Source of the DNA: Microbispora triticiradicis | Lineage (GTDB): Bacteria; Actinomycetota; Actinomycetes; Streptosporangiales; Streptosporangiaceae | Length of the DNA stretch: 47,455 nt | NCBI GenBank assembly: GCA_003260025.2 | Contig: QFZU02000032.1 | Coordinates: 1 to 47,455, forward strand | Direction: 5' to 3' | Shown here: positions 8,143 to 16,837 of the stretch, piece after piece | Position numbering within the stretch: the first letter of the stretch is position 1 | Layout: each line of letters begins with the position of its first letter | Translations under genes and position numbers: made by a program | The notes under the pieces: model-generated | What the model was told of the DNA's origin: nothing | The model's database searches: none | The model's input: only the letters and a program-made list of their open reading frames with translations

Positions 8143-11100
8143 GTGACGATAACGCCGACGACTGACAATGAGCATCTAATAGCGTCGCTTTCCCCACGCA
8201 GGCAGGAGGCGCTGCGCCGGCTGCTCGCCGCCCGGGCGGCCGCCGCGGACGCGATCAGGCCGCGCGGCGCGGGGCCCGCCCCCTGCTCCTACGAGCAGGC
8301 CCAGATGTGGCTCGGCGCCCGTTTCGCCGAAGGCGCCCCGGCGCCGAACGCCACGATCGGCCTGCGGCTCGCCGGCCCGCTCGACGTCCGGGCGCTGACC
8401 ATCGCCCTGGACACCCTGGTCGAACGCCACGAGATCCTGCGTACGGTCTACGAGGGCGACGGGCCCGAACCCCGGCAGGTCGTCCTCGACCCCGGGCCCG
8501 CGCCTCTCGACGTCGTCGACCTGCGCGACCTGCCCGAGTCCGAACGGGAGGACCGGGCCCGCGAGATCACGTCCCGGGCCGCGGTCGAGCGCTTCGACCT
8601 GGAGACCGGACCGGTCCACCGCACGACGCTGGTCCAGCTGGGCGACGAGGACCACGTGCTGATGTTCGTCTGCCACCACATCGCCTGCGACGGGTGGTCG
8701 GTCGGCATCATCGTGGACGAGCTCACCACCGTGTACGCCGCCGCGCACGAGGGCCGCCCCGCCGGGGTCGCCCCTCCCCCGCTCCAGTACGCCGACTACG
8801 CGGCCTGGTCCCGGCGTGAGCTGACCGGCGAGCGGCGGGAACGGCGGCTCGCCTACTGGCGCGACCGGCTCGACGGCGCCGCCTCCGTCGAACTGCCGAT
8901 CGCCAGAACCGACCAGGCCGTCCCCGAGGGCAGGCGGAGCGACTGCCACCTGTTCACGCTGCCGGAGGAGGTCCTGCGGGCGCTGCGTGAGGCGGGCGGC
9001 CCCGGGACCACGCCGTTTGTGGCCCTGCTCACGGTCTTTTCGATGGCGCTGGCCCGCTACACCGGCCAGGACGACCTGACGATCGCCACCGTCGACGGCG
9101 GGCGCCGCCGGGTGGAGCTGGAGCCCGTGCTCGGCTGCTTCGTCAACGCCCTCCCGCTGCGCGCCGACCTGTCGGGCAACCCCTCCTTCCGCGAGGCCGC
9201 GGCGGGGGTGCGGCGCCGGCTCGGCGAGGCGCTCACCAACCACCTGCCGTTCTCCGAGCTGGCGGGGGCGCTGCGCGACCGGGACGCCCGCAACTTCTCG
9301 CTGTCGACCGTGGGCTTCTCGCTGCGGGTCTTCCGCGACCAGCGCGGGCGCTGGCCGGGGCTGGAGGCGTCGGTCTGGGCGCACGAGGTCGACGACTTCA
9401 CCTACGACCTCGCGCTGCTGGTGCACCTGAACGGCGGCGGCGACCCCGAGCTCTACCTGACCTACCAGAAGGACCGGTTCGACGCGGACGCGGTCGCCCG
9501 GCTCGCCGGGCACTACCGCGCGCTGGCCGAGCGGATCGCCGCCGCCCCGGACACCCCGCTCGCCGACCTGGACCTGCTGACCGACGCCGAACGCGACCTC
9601 GCGCTGGGCGCCTGGAACGACTCGGCCCGGCCGTACCCGGACGTGGCCCTGCCCGAGCTGCTGGAGCGGCACGCGGACTCCGACGCGGTCGCGGTCGCGT
9701 TCGAGGGCCGCACCACGACGTACGCCGAGCTGCACGCCCGCGCCAACCAGGTCGCCCACCTGCTGCGCGAGCGGGGCATCGGGCCCGAGGACACGGTGGG
9801 CGTGCTGCTCGACCGGAGCCCGGAGCTGATCGCCTGCCTGCTCGGCGTGTGGAAGGCCGGCGCGGCGTACCTGCCGATGGACCCCAAGTTCCCCGCGCAG
9901 CGCGTCTCGGACATGCTCTCGATCGCCGCGACCCCGCTGGTCCTGACCTCAGCGGGGTACGCGCACCTGTTCGACGGCGTCGACGCGCTGGACGACGTGG
10001 TCGACGTGGGGAGCGGCGTGCTCGACGGCCTGCCCGCGGACCCGGTGGGCGTGCCGTACGACATCGACCGGCTGGCGTACGTGATCTTCACCTCGGGGTC
10101 GACCGGGAAGCCGAAGGGCGTGCAGGTCACCCACCGCGGCCTGGTGAACCACGTGTGGTGGGCCGTGGAGGACCTGGCGAGCCAGGGCGACGGCGGGGCG
10201 CCGCTGTTCGGCTCGGTGGCGTTCGACCTCGTGGTCCCCAACCTGTGGGCGCCGCTCGTCACCGGCCAGCGGGTCACCGTGCTGGCGCAGGACTTCGACA
10301 TGGGCGAGCTGGGCGCGCTGCTCGTCGCGGGCGGGCCGTACAGCTTCATCAAGTGCACGCCCGGACATCTGGAGGTGCTCGGCCACCAGATCGACGCCCG
10401 GCAGGCCGAGGCGCTCGCCGGCACGATCGTCGTGGCGGGCGAGGCGCTGCCCGGGTCGATGGCCAACCGGTGGATGGAGATGCTCGGCCCGGGGCGGCTC
10501 GTCAACGAGTACGGCCCCACCGAGGCGTCGGTCGGCACGTGTATCTACCCGGTCAGGGACGCCCAGCTCGTGGAGGTCGTGCCGATCGGGCGTCCGCTGC
10601 CCAACATGCGGATGTACGTCCTCGGCCCGAACCGGCGGCTGCAGCCGGTCGGCGTGCCGGGTGAGCTGTACGTCGGCGGCGTGGGCGTCACCCGCGGCTA
10701 CCTGAACCGGCCCGACCTCACCGAGGAGCGGTTCCTGGCCGATCCCTTCGTGCCGGGCGGGCGGATGTACCGCACCGGCGACCGGGTCGCCTGGGCCCGC
10801 GACGGGAACGTGGTCTTCCTCGGCCGCTTCGACGACCAGGTGAAGATCCGCGGCTACCGCATCGAGCTGGACGAGGTCAGGGCGGCGGTGCTCGACCACC
10901 CCGGCGTGCGGGACGCGGTCGTCGTCGTGCACGCGTTCACGCCCGAGGACAAGCGGCTCGTCGCCTACTACGTGCCCGAGGCGCAGGAGCCCGGAGACCT
11001 CGCGGACCACTGCGCGGCGCGGCTGCCGGAGTACATGGTCCCGTCGATGTTCGTGCCGCTGGAGAGCATCCCGCTCAACGCGAACGGCAAGGTGGACCGC

Positions 11101-13638
11101 AAGGCGCTGCCCGACCCGGTCGTCCGGGCGACGGAGGACCTGGCGGAGCCGGAGACCGAGACCGAGATCGTGGTGGCCGGGGTCTGGCGGGAGGTCCTCG
11201 GCATCGAGGCCATCTCGATCGACAGCGACTTCAACGCGCTGGGCGGCCACTCGCTGCTGCTCATCCGCATGGTCGCCAAGCTGCGCCAGGCGCTGCCCTC
11301 CGACGGCTACCAGGTGACCGTGCTCGACGCGATCGCCAACCGCACCGTACGGGAGCTGGCCGCACTGATCGACAGGGCCAACGGCACCCCGGAGGGCGCC
11401 GCGGGCGAGGGCGCGCGGGGGCTGCTGGTCGAGCTGACCCGGCCGGTGAAGACGCCGACGCTGTCGCTGGTCTGCATCCCGTACGGCGGGGCCAGCGCGA
11501 TGGTCTACCAGCCGCTGGCCGACGCGCTGCCGGCCGGGCACTCGCTGTTCTCGGTCGCCCTGCCGGGCCACGAGCTCGGGGTCGAGGAGAGCCCGATCCC
11601 GTTCCACGAGGCCGCGCAGCGGGTCTGCGACGAGGTCGTCGAGCGGGTGCGCGGCCCGGTCGCGCTGTACGGCCACTGCGTCGGCAGCGCGCTGACCGCC
11701 GAGATCGCCCGCAGGCTGGAGGCGGCGGGGCGGCGCGTCGAGGCCGTCTACACGGGCGGCAGCTTCCCGTTCGCCACCCCCACGAAGGGCCTGAACGGCC
11801 TGCTCGGCCGGATCTTCCGCAGCAAGGCGCTGGACAACGCCAACGCGCACGCCAACTGGCTGCGCGCGATGGGCGCCGACCTGCAGGACCTCGACCCCGA
11901 GCAGGTCGACCACATCATCAGCACGATGCGGGTGGACGCGCGGGCCGGTGAGGACTACTTCAGCGAGCTGGTCGAGCAGCAGAGCCCGCAGCTACGCGCC
12001 CCGGTGATCTCCATCGTGGGCGACCGCGACGCGCTGACCGACTTCTACGAGGAGCGCTACCGCGACTGGCACTGCGTCTCCGGAACCACCGCGCTGGTCG
12101 TGATGGCCGAGGCCGGGCACTACTTCCTCCGGTACCGCACCGAGGAGCTGGCCGCGATCGTCACCACCGCGCACACCTCCGTGGACCGTCCCGAGGAGTG
12201 GCACGTCCCGGCGCCCGGCGACACGGCCACCTGGTGGCGGGAGGCCGTCTCGTCCGACCGGAAGGCCGTAACGGACGGGCCGCAGCCCAGCCTCGGCCGG
12301 TTCTTCACGGTGGCGACCGGCCAGATCGTCTCGATGATCGGCGCGGTGATGACCGAGTTCGCCGTGCCGATCTGGGCGTACCTGAAGAACGGCTCGCTGG
12401 TGCAGTTCGGCCTGTTCGCCATCGTCGGGCTGGTGCCGGGGCTGATCCTCGCCCCGCTGATCGGCGCGCTGGTCGACCGGTACGACCGCAAACGGGCGAT
12501 GCTGGTGGCCGACGGCATGTCCCTCGCCGTACAGGCGGGGCTGCTCGCGCTGATGGTCTCCGACACCCTGAACATGCCGCTGCTGTACGGCCTGCTGGTG
12601 CTGCTCTCGATATCGGTGACCCTGCAACGGGTGGCCTGGCAGTCGGCGGGCCCGCAGCTCGCGCCCAAGGCCTACCTGCACCACGTGGGAGGGGTCGTTC
12701 AGCTCGGCAACGCCGTGGCCCAGCTGATGGTGCCGCTGTTCTCCGTCGCCGTGCTCGCGCTGATCGGCATCGAGGGCATCCTCACGGCCAACGTGGTCTG
12801 TTACGCGGCCGCGTTCACGGTGACCCTGCTGGTGCGCTTCCCGGCCAGCATGGCCTGGCGGCGCCGGGAGACCGTCTCCGCCGAGATCCGCAACGGCTTC
12901 CGCTACCTGCTCCGGCGGCGGGGCCTGCGGGCGATGGCCTTCACGATGTTCATCGTGAACTTCTTCCTGTTCACCGGGTTCATCATGATCCCGCCGCTGG
13001 TGCTGTCGGTCGGCGAGCTGGCCGACACCGGGCGGGTCGCGCTGCTCGCGGGCATCGGGGCGGTCTGCGGCGGCCTGGTCATCACGCTGTGGGGCGGCCC
13101 GCGCGACCGCCGGATGTTCGGCATGCTGGCCGCCGCCGGAGTGCTCGGGATCTTCTGCGCCATCGCCGGTCTGCGGCCGTCGCTCATCCTGATCACGCTC
13201 GGCGCGTTCGGCATGTCGCTGATGATGACGATCAGCGACGGCATCTGGCTGACGATCATCCACTCGAAGGTGCCGCAGCGCTACCACGCCCGCGTCATCT
13301 CGATCAACCGGATGCTCGCGCTGTCGACCCAGCCGGTCGGGCTGGCCGTACAGGCCTGGCTGGTGGGGCTGGTCTTCGAGCCGCTGATGCGGCCGGACGG
13401 CGCGCTGGCCGGCTCGGTCGGCAAGGTCCTCGGGGTCGGCGAGGGGCGTGGGATCGGCCTGCTGTACGTGGTCTGCGGGCTGGCCATCGCCCTCACGATC
13501 ACGATCGCCCTGCGTCACCCGGCGCTGGCGCGGTTCGACCAGGAGACCCCGGACGCCGAGCCCGACGACCTGGTCGGCCTGGAGGCGCTGCGCACCCGCG
13601 CCGACGCGCCGCCCGCGGCGGTCGAGGTCAAGGCCTGA
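8143..13638 (+). CDS. NRPS (C-A-PCP-TE) fused to an MFS exporter
   Basis: 1831 residues from GTG 8143, placed 8 nt after GAGAGGAG. Domains: condensation about 45-470 (HHIACDG near 178); adenylation about 476-990 (TSGSTGKPKG near 650, YGPTE, NGKVDRKAL near 980); carrier with LGGHSLL (Ser near 1036); thioesterase about 1085-1340 with PYGGAS, GHCVG near 1176 and a late EAGHYF His; then an MFS permease about 1385-1800 with several hydrophobic helices and the DRYDRKR loop. My reading of the ten pocket residues is D-L-P-K-V-A-E-V-G-K, closest to Asn-type codes. The thioesterase nucleophile position is Cys, not Ser. Synthesis and export in one polypeptide is unusual. No MbtH-like gene is nearby. Predicted to join glyceryl-ACP to one amino acid, release it and pump it out. 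Confidence 0.9.
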   Translation: MTITPTTDNEHLIASLSPRRQEALRRLLAARAAAADAIRPRGAGPAPCSYEQAQMWLGARFAEGAPAPNATIGLRLAGPLDVRALTIALDTLVERHEILRTVYEGDGPEPRQVVLDPGPAPLDVVDLRDLPESEREDRAREITSRAAVERFDLETGPVHRTTLVQLGDEDHVLMFVCHHIACDGWSVGIIVDELTTVYAAAHEGRPAGVAPPPLQYADYAAWSRRELTGERRERRLAYWRDRLDGAASVELPIARTDQAVPEGRRSDCHLFTLPEEVLRALREAGGPGTTPFVALLTVFSMALARYTGQDDLTIATVDGGRRRVELEPVLGCFVNALPLRADLSGNPSFREAAAGVRRRLGEALTNHLPFSELAGALRDRDARNFSLSTVGFSLRVFRDQRGRWPGLEASVWAHEVDDFTYDLALLVHLNGGGDPELYLTYQKDRFDADAVARLAGHYRALAERIAAAPDTPLADLDLLTDAERDLALGAWNDSARPYPDVALPELLERHADSDAVAVAFEGRTTTYAELHARANQVAHLLRERGIGPEDTVGVLLDRSPELIACLLGVWKAGAAYLPMDPKFPAQRVSDMLSIAATPLVLTSAGYAHLFDGVDALDDVVDVGSGVLDGLPADPVGVPYDIDRLAYVIFTSGSTGKPKGVQVTHRGLVNHVWWAVEDLASQGDGGAPLFGSVAFDLVVPNLWAPLVTGQRVTVLAQDFDMGELGALLVAGGPYSFIKCTPGHLEVLGHQIDARQAEALAGTIVVAGEALPGSMANRWMEMLGPGRLVNEYGPTEASVGTCIYPVRDAQLVEVVPIGRPLPNMRMYVLGPNRRLQPVGVPGELYVGGVGVTRGYLNRPDLTEERFLADPFVPGGRMYRTGDRVAWARDGNVVFLGRFDDQVKIRGYRIELDEVRAAVLDHPGVRDAVVVVHAFTPEDKRLVAYYVPEAQEPGDLADHCAARLPEYMVPSMFVPLESIPLNANGKVDRKALPDPVVRATEDLAEPETETEIVVAGVWREVLGIEAISIDSDFNALGGHSLLLIRMVAKLRQALPSDGYQVTVLDAIANRTVRELAALIDRANGTPEGAAGEGARGLLVELTRPVKTPTLSLVCIPYGGASAMVYQPLADALPAGHSLFSVALPGHELGVEESPIPFHEAAQRVCDEVVERVRGPVALYGHCVGSALTAEIARRLEAAGRRVEAVYTGGSFPFATPTKGLNGLLGRIFRSKALDNANAHANWLRAMGADLQDLDPEQVDHIISTMRVDARAGEDYFSELVEQQSPQLRAPVISIVGDRDALTDFYEERYRDWHCVSGTTALVVMAEAGHYFLRYRTEELAAIVTTAHTSVDRPEEWHVPAPGDTATWWREAVSSDRKAVTDGPQPSLGRFFTVATGQIVSMIGAVMTEFAVPIWAYLKNGSLVQFGLFAIVGLVPGLILAPLIGALVDRYDRKRAMLVADGMSLAVQAGLLALMVSDTLNMPLLYGLLVLLSISVTLQRVAWQSAGPQLAPKAYLHHVGGVVQLGNAVAQLMVPLFSVAVLALIGIEGILTANVVCYAAAFTVTLLVRFPASMAWRRRETVSAEIRNGFRYLLRRRGLRAMAFTMFIVNFFLFTGFIMIPPLVLSVGELADTGRVALLAGIGAVCGGLVITLWGGPRDRRMFGMLAAAGVLGIFCAIAGLRPSLILITLGAFGMSLMMTISDGIWLTIIHSKVPQRYHARVISINRMLALSTQPVGLAVQAWLVGLVFEPLMRPDGALAGSVGKVLGVGEGRGIGLLYVVCGLAIALTITIALRHPALARFDQETPDAEPDDLVGLEALRTRADAPPAAVEVKA

Positions 13639-13650
13639 CGAAGAGTGGCT

Positions 13651-13678
13651 CGCCGGCCGCCGTTCGCGGCGGCCGGCG
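13651..13678. terminator. Strong GC hairpin between convergent genes
   Basis: CGCCGGCCGCC and GGCGGCCGGCG form an 11-bp perfect stem with a 6-nt loop, 13 bp after the NRPS stop and before the converging methyltransferase stop. No T-run. Likely a shared terminator. Confidence 0.65.
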
Positions 13679-13704
13679 GCCCGCACGGTGGTTCACAGGT
13701 CGGC

Positions 13705-14445
13705 TCACAGGTCCGCGACGAGCAGCCGGTAGCCGGCGTCGTACTCCTCCAGGCCCAGCAGGTCGCGGTGCCGCTCGTGCCAGCGGCCCGACTCCAGGTC
13801 GGCCGCGAGCCGGTCGAGGGCCGGCCGTACGATCTCCGGGCCGAGCTGGCCGAACACCGACATGCCCGACTGGGCGACCGGGTCGAGATAGGCCCCCGGG
13901 CGGCGCCAGTAGGCGGCGCCGAACCCGTCGGCGCAGTCGTGCGGGACCGGCACGGCCTCCACCCTGGCGCCGCCGAGCATCCGGCCGAGAGCGGCGAGCG
14001 AGGGGGTGCGGCCCTCGTCCAGCGCCACGCCCTCGGGCAGGTACTCGGCGAGGAACCAGTAGTCCCTGGTGACCTCCTGGTCCCAGGTGAGGATCACCAC
14101 GCGGCGCCGGGCGACCCGGCGCATCTCGGCGATCCCGGCCGCGAGGTCCGACCAGTGGTGCACGGTCAGGATCGCCATCGCGGCGTCGGCCACGTCGTCG
14201 GCGAGAGGCAGGGCCTCGGCCCGGGCCCGCACCACGGGGGCCGCCCCCGGCGGCCGCTGCGCGATCATCACCGCGCTCGGCTCGACCGCGAGCAGGGTCC
14301 GGGGCGGCTCGTACGACCCCGCGCCCGCTCCCACGTTGACGACCGTGGCGGCGTCCCCGATCGCGGCGGTGATCCTGGCCGCCACCCTCGGGTCCGGCCT
14401 GCGGACGGCGCTGTACGTCGTGCCGATCTCGTCGTAAAGCGTCAT
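13705..14445 (-). CDS. Class I SAM-dependent methyltransferase
   Basis: 246 residues from ATG 14445 (MTLYDEIGTTYS). The SAM-binding motif I is VNVGAGAGSYEP near residue 37; the acidic residue of motif II is in AVEPS, and a later ALPLADDVADAAMAI segment fits a Methyltransf_11-type fold. The start YDEIGTTYSAVRRPDPR is common to a family of small-molecule methyltransferases. Acceptor unknown. It converges on the NRPS with a hairpin between them, so it need not belong to that pathway. It lies downstream of the DUF2332 gene on the same strand, with a 71-bp gap. Confidence 0.83.
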   Translation of the reverse strand: MTLYDEIGTTYSAVRRPDPRVAARITAAIGDAATVVNVGAGAGSYEPPRTLLAVEPSAVMIAQRPPGAAPVVRARAEALPLADDVADAAMAILTVHHWSDLAAGIAEMRRVARRRVVILTWDQEVTRDYWFLAEYLPEGVALDEGRTPSLAALGRMLGGARVEAVPVPHDCADGFGAAYWRRPGAYLDPVAQSGMSVFGQLGPEIVRPALDRLAADLESGRWHERHRDLLGLEEYDAGYRLLVADL

Positions 14446-14516
14446 GATCCCAGTATCGGCATCCCCAGTATCGGCTTGGCGGTATCGGCCCTCGGCATCC
14501 GCCGCCGGCCACTCGG

Positions 14517-15500
14517 TCAGGCGAGCCAGTCCAGCCACTCGCCGTGCGGGCCGGTCATGGCGAGCGGGCGGCCGTCGAGCGCGGTCAGGAACGTCAGCCG
14601 GTCGCCCGGCAGGGCGGCCCTCAGCCCCGCGAGCACCGAGGGCAGCCGGGGCGCGCCCTCGTTGGAGATCCACCGCACCGGAAGTCCGTGGGCCCGCAGG
14701 CCGCGTACCAGTGCCACGAACCGGTTCCGCGCTCCGGCGTCGAGGTACGGCATCAGCGCGCTGTGGAAGACGACGACCGTCGCCCCGGCGGGGGCGGCGG
14801 CGACGAGATCGGGCAGGGCGGCCGAGGCGTCCCCTCGCACCAGGCGCGGCGGGTCCCGCCTCGCCATCCGCACCGCCCCGCGCAGCCGCGCCAGCCGGTC
14901 GTCCTGTCCCGGCCAGACCAGGCACTCCAGCCAGCGCACGGCCTCGTCGTCGCGTACGTCGACGGGGTCGAGGTCGATCCCGGCCCGCCACACGATCTCC
15001 GGCGGGTGGTCCGGCACCGGCACCCCGCCGTTCGTCCGGCAGGTGAGCAGGACCGGGCTCGCGGCCGGTCCGATCTCCCGCCCACGGCCGGCAGGGTCGT
15101 CGTAGCGGTAGCGGTAGCGGTCCGGGTAGAGGCACAGCCCCGCCGACGCGCCCACCTCTATGAGGGCCAGCGGCCGCGGCAGCGCCGCCAGCACGGGCAG
15201 CAGGCTCGCGCACCGGCCCGTCTCGTTGGTCTGCGTCCGCCGGGCGAGCACGGTCTCCCGCACGCGGTCCCAGTGCCGTACGGTCCAGGCACGGAAGCGG
15301 CCGAAGTCGTCGTACGGCCCGCCGAGGAAGCGCACCGCGGCGAGCAGCAGGTTGGGCTGCCGCTTCGGCTCCGGCAGGCCGTCGATCAGTTCGAGCAGCC
15401 CGGGGTCGGCGGCCACGGCGAGGCCCAGCGCCTCGTAGACCGGGCTGTGCCCCCTGGCCTCCCGCTCCGCGAAGTACCGGTACCACTCCGCCGTCTCCAC
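14517..15500 (-). CDS. DUF2332 family protein
   Basis: 327 residues from GTG 15500, which has a GGAGGAG site about 7 nt upstream. It opens with WYRYFAEREARGHSPVYEAL, contains EVGASAGLCLYPDRY and later VVFHSALMPYL, all typical of DUF2332 (PF10094), a family common in actinomycetes without an established biochemical function. The glycine-rich EVGASAGL segment resembles a SAM-binding loop, so a methyltransferase-like fold is possible; this is inference. Cytoplasmic; no membrane segment. The same-strand methyltransferase follows after 71 bp. Confidence 0.8.
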   Translation of the reverse strand: METAEWYRYFAEREARGHSPVYEALGLAVAADPGLLELIDGLPEPKRQPNLLLAAVRFLGGPYDDFGRFRAWTVRHWDRVRETVLARRTQTNETGRCASLLPVLAALPRPLALIEVGASAGLCLYPDRYRYRYDDPAGRGREIGPAASPVLLTCRTNGGVPVPDHPPEIVWRAGIDLDPVDVRDDEAVRWLECLVWPGQDDRLARLRGAVRMARRDPPRLVRGDASAALPDLVAAAPAGATVVVFHSALMPYLDAGARNRFVALVRGLRAHGLPVRWISNEGAPRLPSVLAGLRAALPGDRLTFLTALDGRPLAMTGPHGEWLDWLA

Positions 15501-15559
15501 GCCTGTCTCCTCCCGGCGACGCCGAGGACTCCATCGAACCAGGCCGGAGCGACCCGAGA

Positions 15560-16117
15560 CTAGGCGGCCTTCGGCGGCTCGGGAGGACGGCGGATCACCC
15601 ACAACGGGTAGGGACGTCCGGACAGCCGGTTGACGACGACGAGCACACCGCTCGTGGTGATCACCGCTGCCATGAGGACGAGCAACTGGCCGGGCGTGCG
15701 CAGCAACCCGAGCGCGACGATGAGCGTCGTCGCGCCGCCGGGCGGGTGCCACACGCCGGCGGACATCATGCCGGCCAAGGCCAGCAGCAGGGCCACCGCG
15801 ACGGCGGCGACCCTGCGCCCGTCGGGATGGGAGAGATTCACCCCGGCACGCGTGAGACCGGTGACCGCCAGCGCGCCGTACCCGGCCGTCGCGCTCACCA
15901 GGTGACCCAGGACGGTGTTCCGGGGGCTCGCGGTGGGGGCGGAGGAGGCGGTCAGCGCCAGGAAGATCGTCGGTCCCAGGGAGGGGAAGACGAACGGCTC
16001 GCCGGTCAGGCACGCGATCACGGCGGGGACGGCGATGCACAGGGCGGCCTGGATCGCCGTGCCGGCCGCCTGCCGGGCGGCCTTCCACCGTTGCGACACG
16101 ACGCGAGGCGAGGGCAT
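15560..16117 (-). CDS. HPP-family integral membrane protein at the end of the nar operon
   Basis: 185 residues with about four hydrophobic helices and the family motif WHPPGGATTL. HPP proteins (PF04982) are small membrane proteins; plant members have been linked to nitrite movement across plastid membranes. It begins 3 bp after the narI stop, so it is very probably co-transcribed with narGHJI. That context makes a role in nitrite or nitrate movement plausible. No narK-type transporter is present between the nar genes or next to them. Confidence 0.83.
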   Translation of the reverse strand: MPSPRVVSQRWKAARQAAGTAIQAALCIAVPAVIACLTGEPFVFPSLGPTIFLALTASSAPTASPRNTVLGHLVSATAGYGALAVTGLTRAGVNLSHPDGRRVAAVAVALLLALAGMMSAGVWHPPGGATTLIVALGLLRTPGQLLVLMAAVITTSGVLVVVNRLSGRPYPLWVIRRPPEPPKAA

Positions 16118-16120
16118 GGC

Positions 16121-16837
16121 TCACCGCGCGACGCCGCGACCGGCGCCCACGCCGGCGGACGCGCCGCGTGACCGATAGACGATGTACGGCCGCACGAGGT
16201 AGCCCAGCGGAGCCGCGAAGGCGTGCACCAGCCGGCTGAACGGCCACAGCGCGAACAGCAGCATGCCGAGCGCGGTGTGGAACTGGAACGCGAACGGCGC
16301 GTGCGCCATGGCGGGCACGTCGGGGTCCAGCACGAACAGCGAGCGGAACCACACCGAGACCCCGAGGCGGTAGTCGTAGGAGCCGGTGGCCGCCCCGGCC
16401 AGGGTCGTCCACAGCCCGGCCAGCAGGACGGTCGCCAGCACCGGGTAGAGCAGGCGATCCCCGCGGCTGGTGGTCCGGCGCACCGCGGGCACCCGCAGCC
16501 GCCGCCACAGCAGGATCCCCAGTCCCGCGACGGCGGCCAGGCCGGCCGCGCCGCCGGCCACCAGCGCGTTCTCCCGGTAGACGGACTCGGGCAGCCGCAA
16601 CGCGTTCGTCACGCTCTCGGGCACCAGCATCCCGACGACATGGCCGGCGACGACGAACAGCAGCCCGAAGTGGAAGACCGGGCCCCCGACGCCCAGCAGC
16701 CGGCTCTCGTGCAACTGGGTGGAGCGTGTCGTCAGCCCGAAACGGTCGTAGCGATAACGCCAGGCCGATCCCGCCACGAACAGGACCAGCACCAGGTAGG
16801 GCAGGACTCCCCACAGGGCGATCTGCAGGTGTTTCAC
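16121..16837 (-). CDS. narI: Respiratory nitrate reductase gamma subunit (cytochrome b)
   Basis: 238 residues from GTG 16837, preceded by GAGGAGG. Five hydrophobic segments and the NarI pattern (YRYDRFGLTTRSTQLHES, FHFGLLFVVAGHVVG, FQFHTALGMLLFALWPFSRLVH) including the His residues that bind two b hemes. It takes electrons from menaquinol at the membrane and passes them to NarH. The start overlaps the narJ stop by 4 bp (GTGA). Confidence 0.95.
   Translation of the reverse strand: MKHLQIALWGVLPYLVLVLFVAGSAWRYRYDRFGLTTRSTQLHESRLLGVGGPVFHFGLLFVVAGHVVGMLVPESVTNALRLPESVYRENALVAGGAAGLAAVAGLGILLWRRLRVPAVRRTTSRGDRLLYPVLATVLLAGLWTTLAGAATGSYDYRLGVSVWFRSLFVLDPDVPAMAHAPFAFQFHTALGMLLFALWPFSRLVHAFAAPLGYLVRPYIVYRSRGASAGVGAGRGVAR

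Noticed and set aside
15501-16814. Extension of the DUF2332 frame across the HPP and narI genes
   Set aside because: Shadow sequence; GTG 15500 with a good ribosome site is the start, and HPP/narI are clear in other frames.
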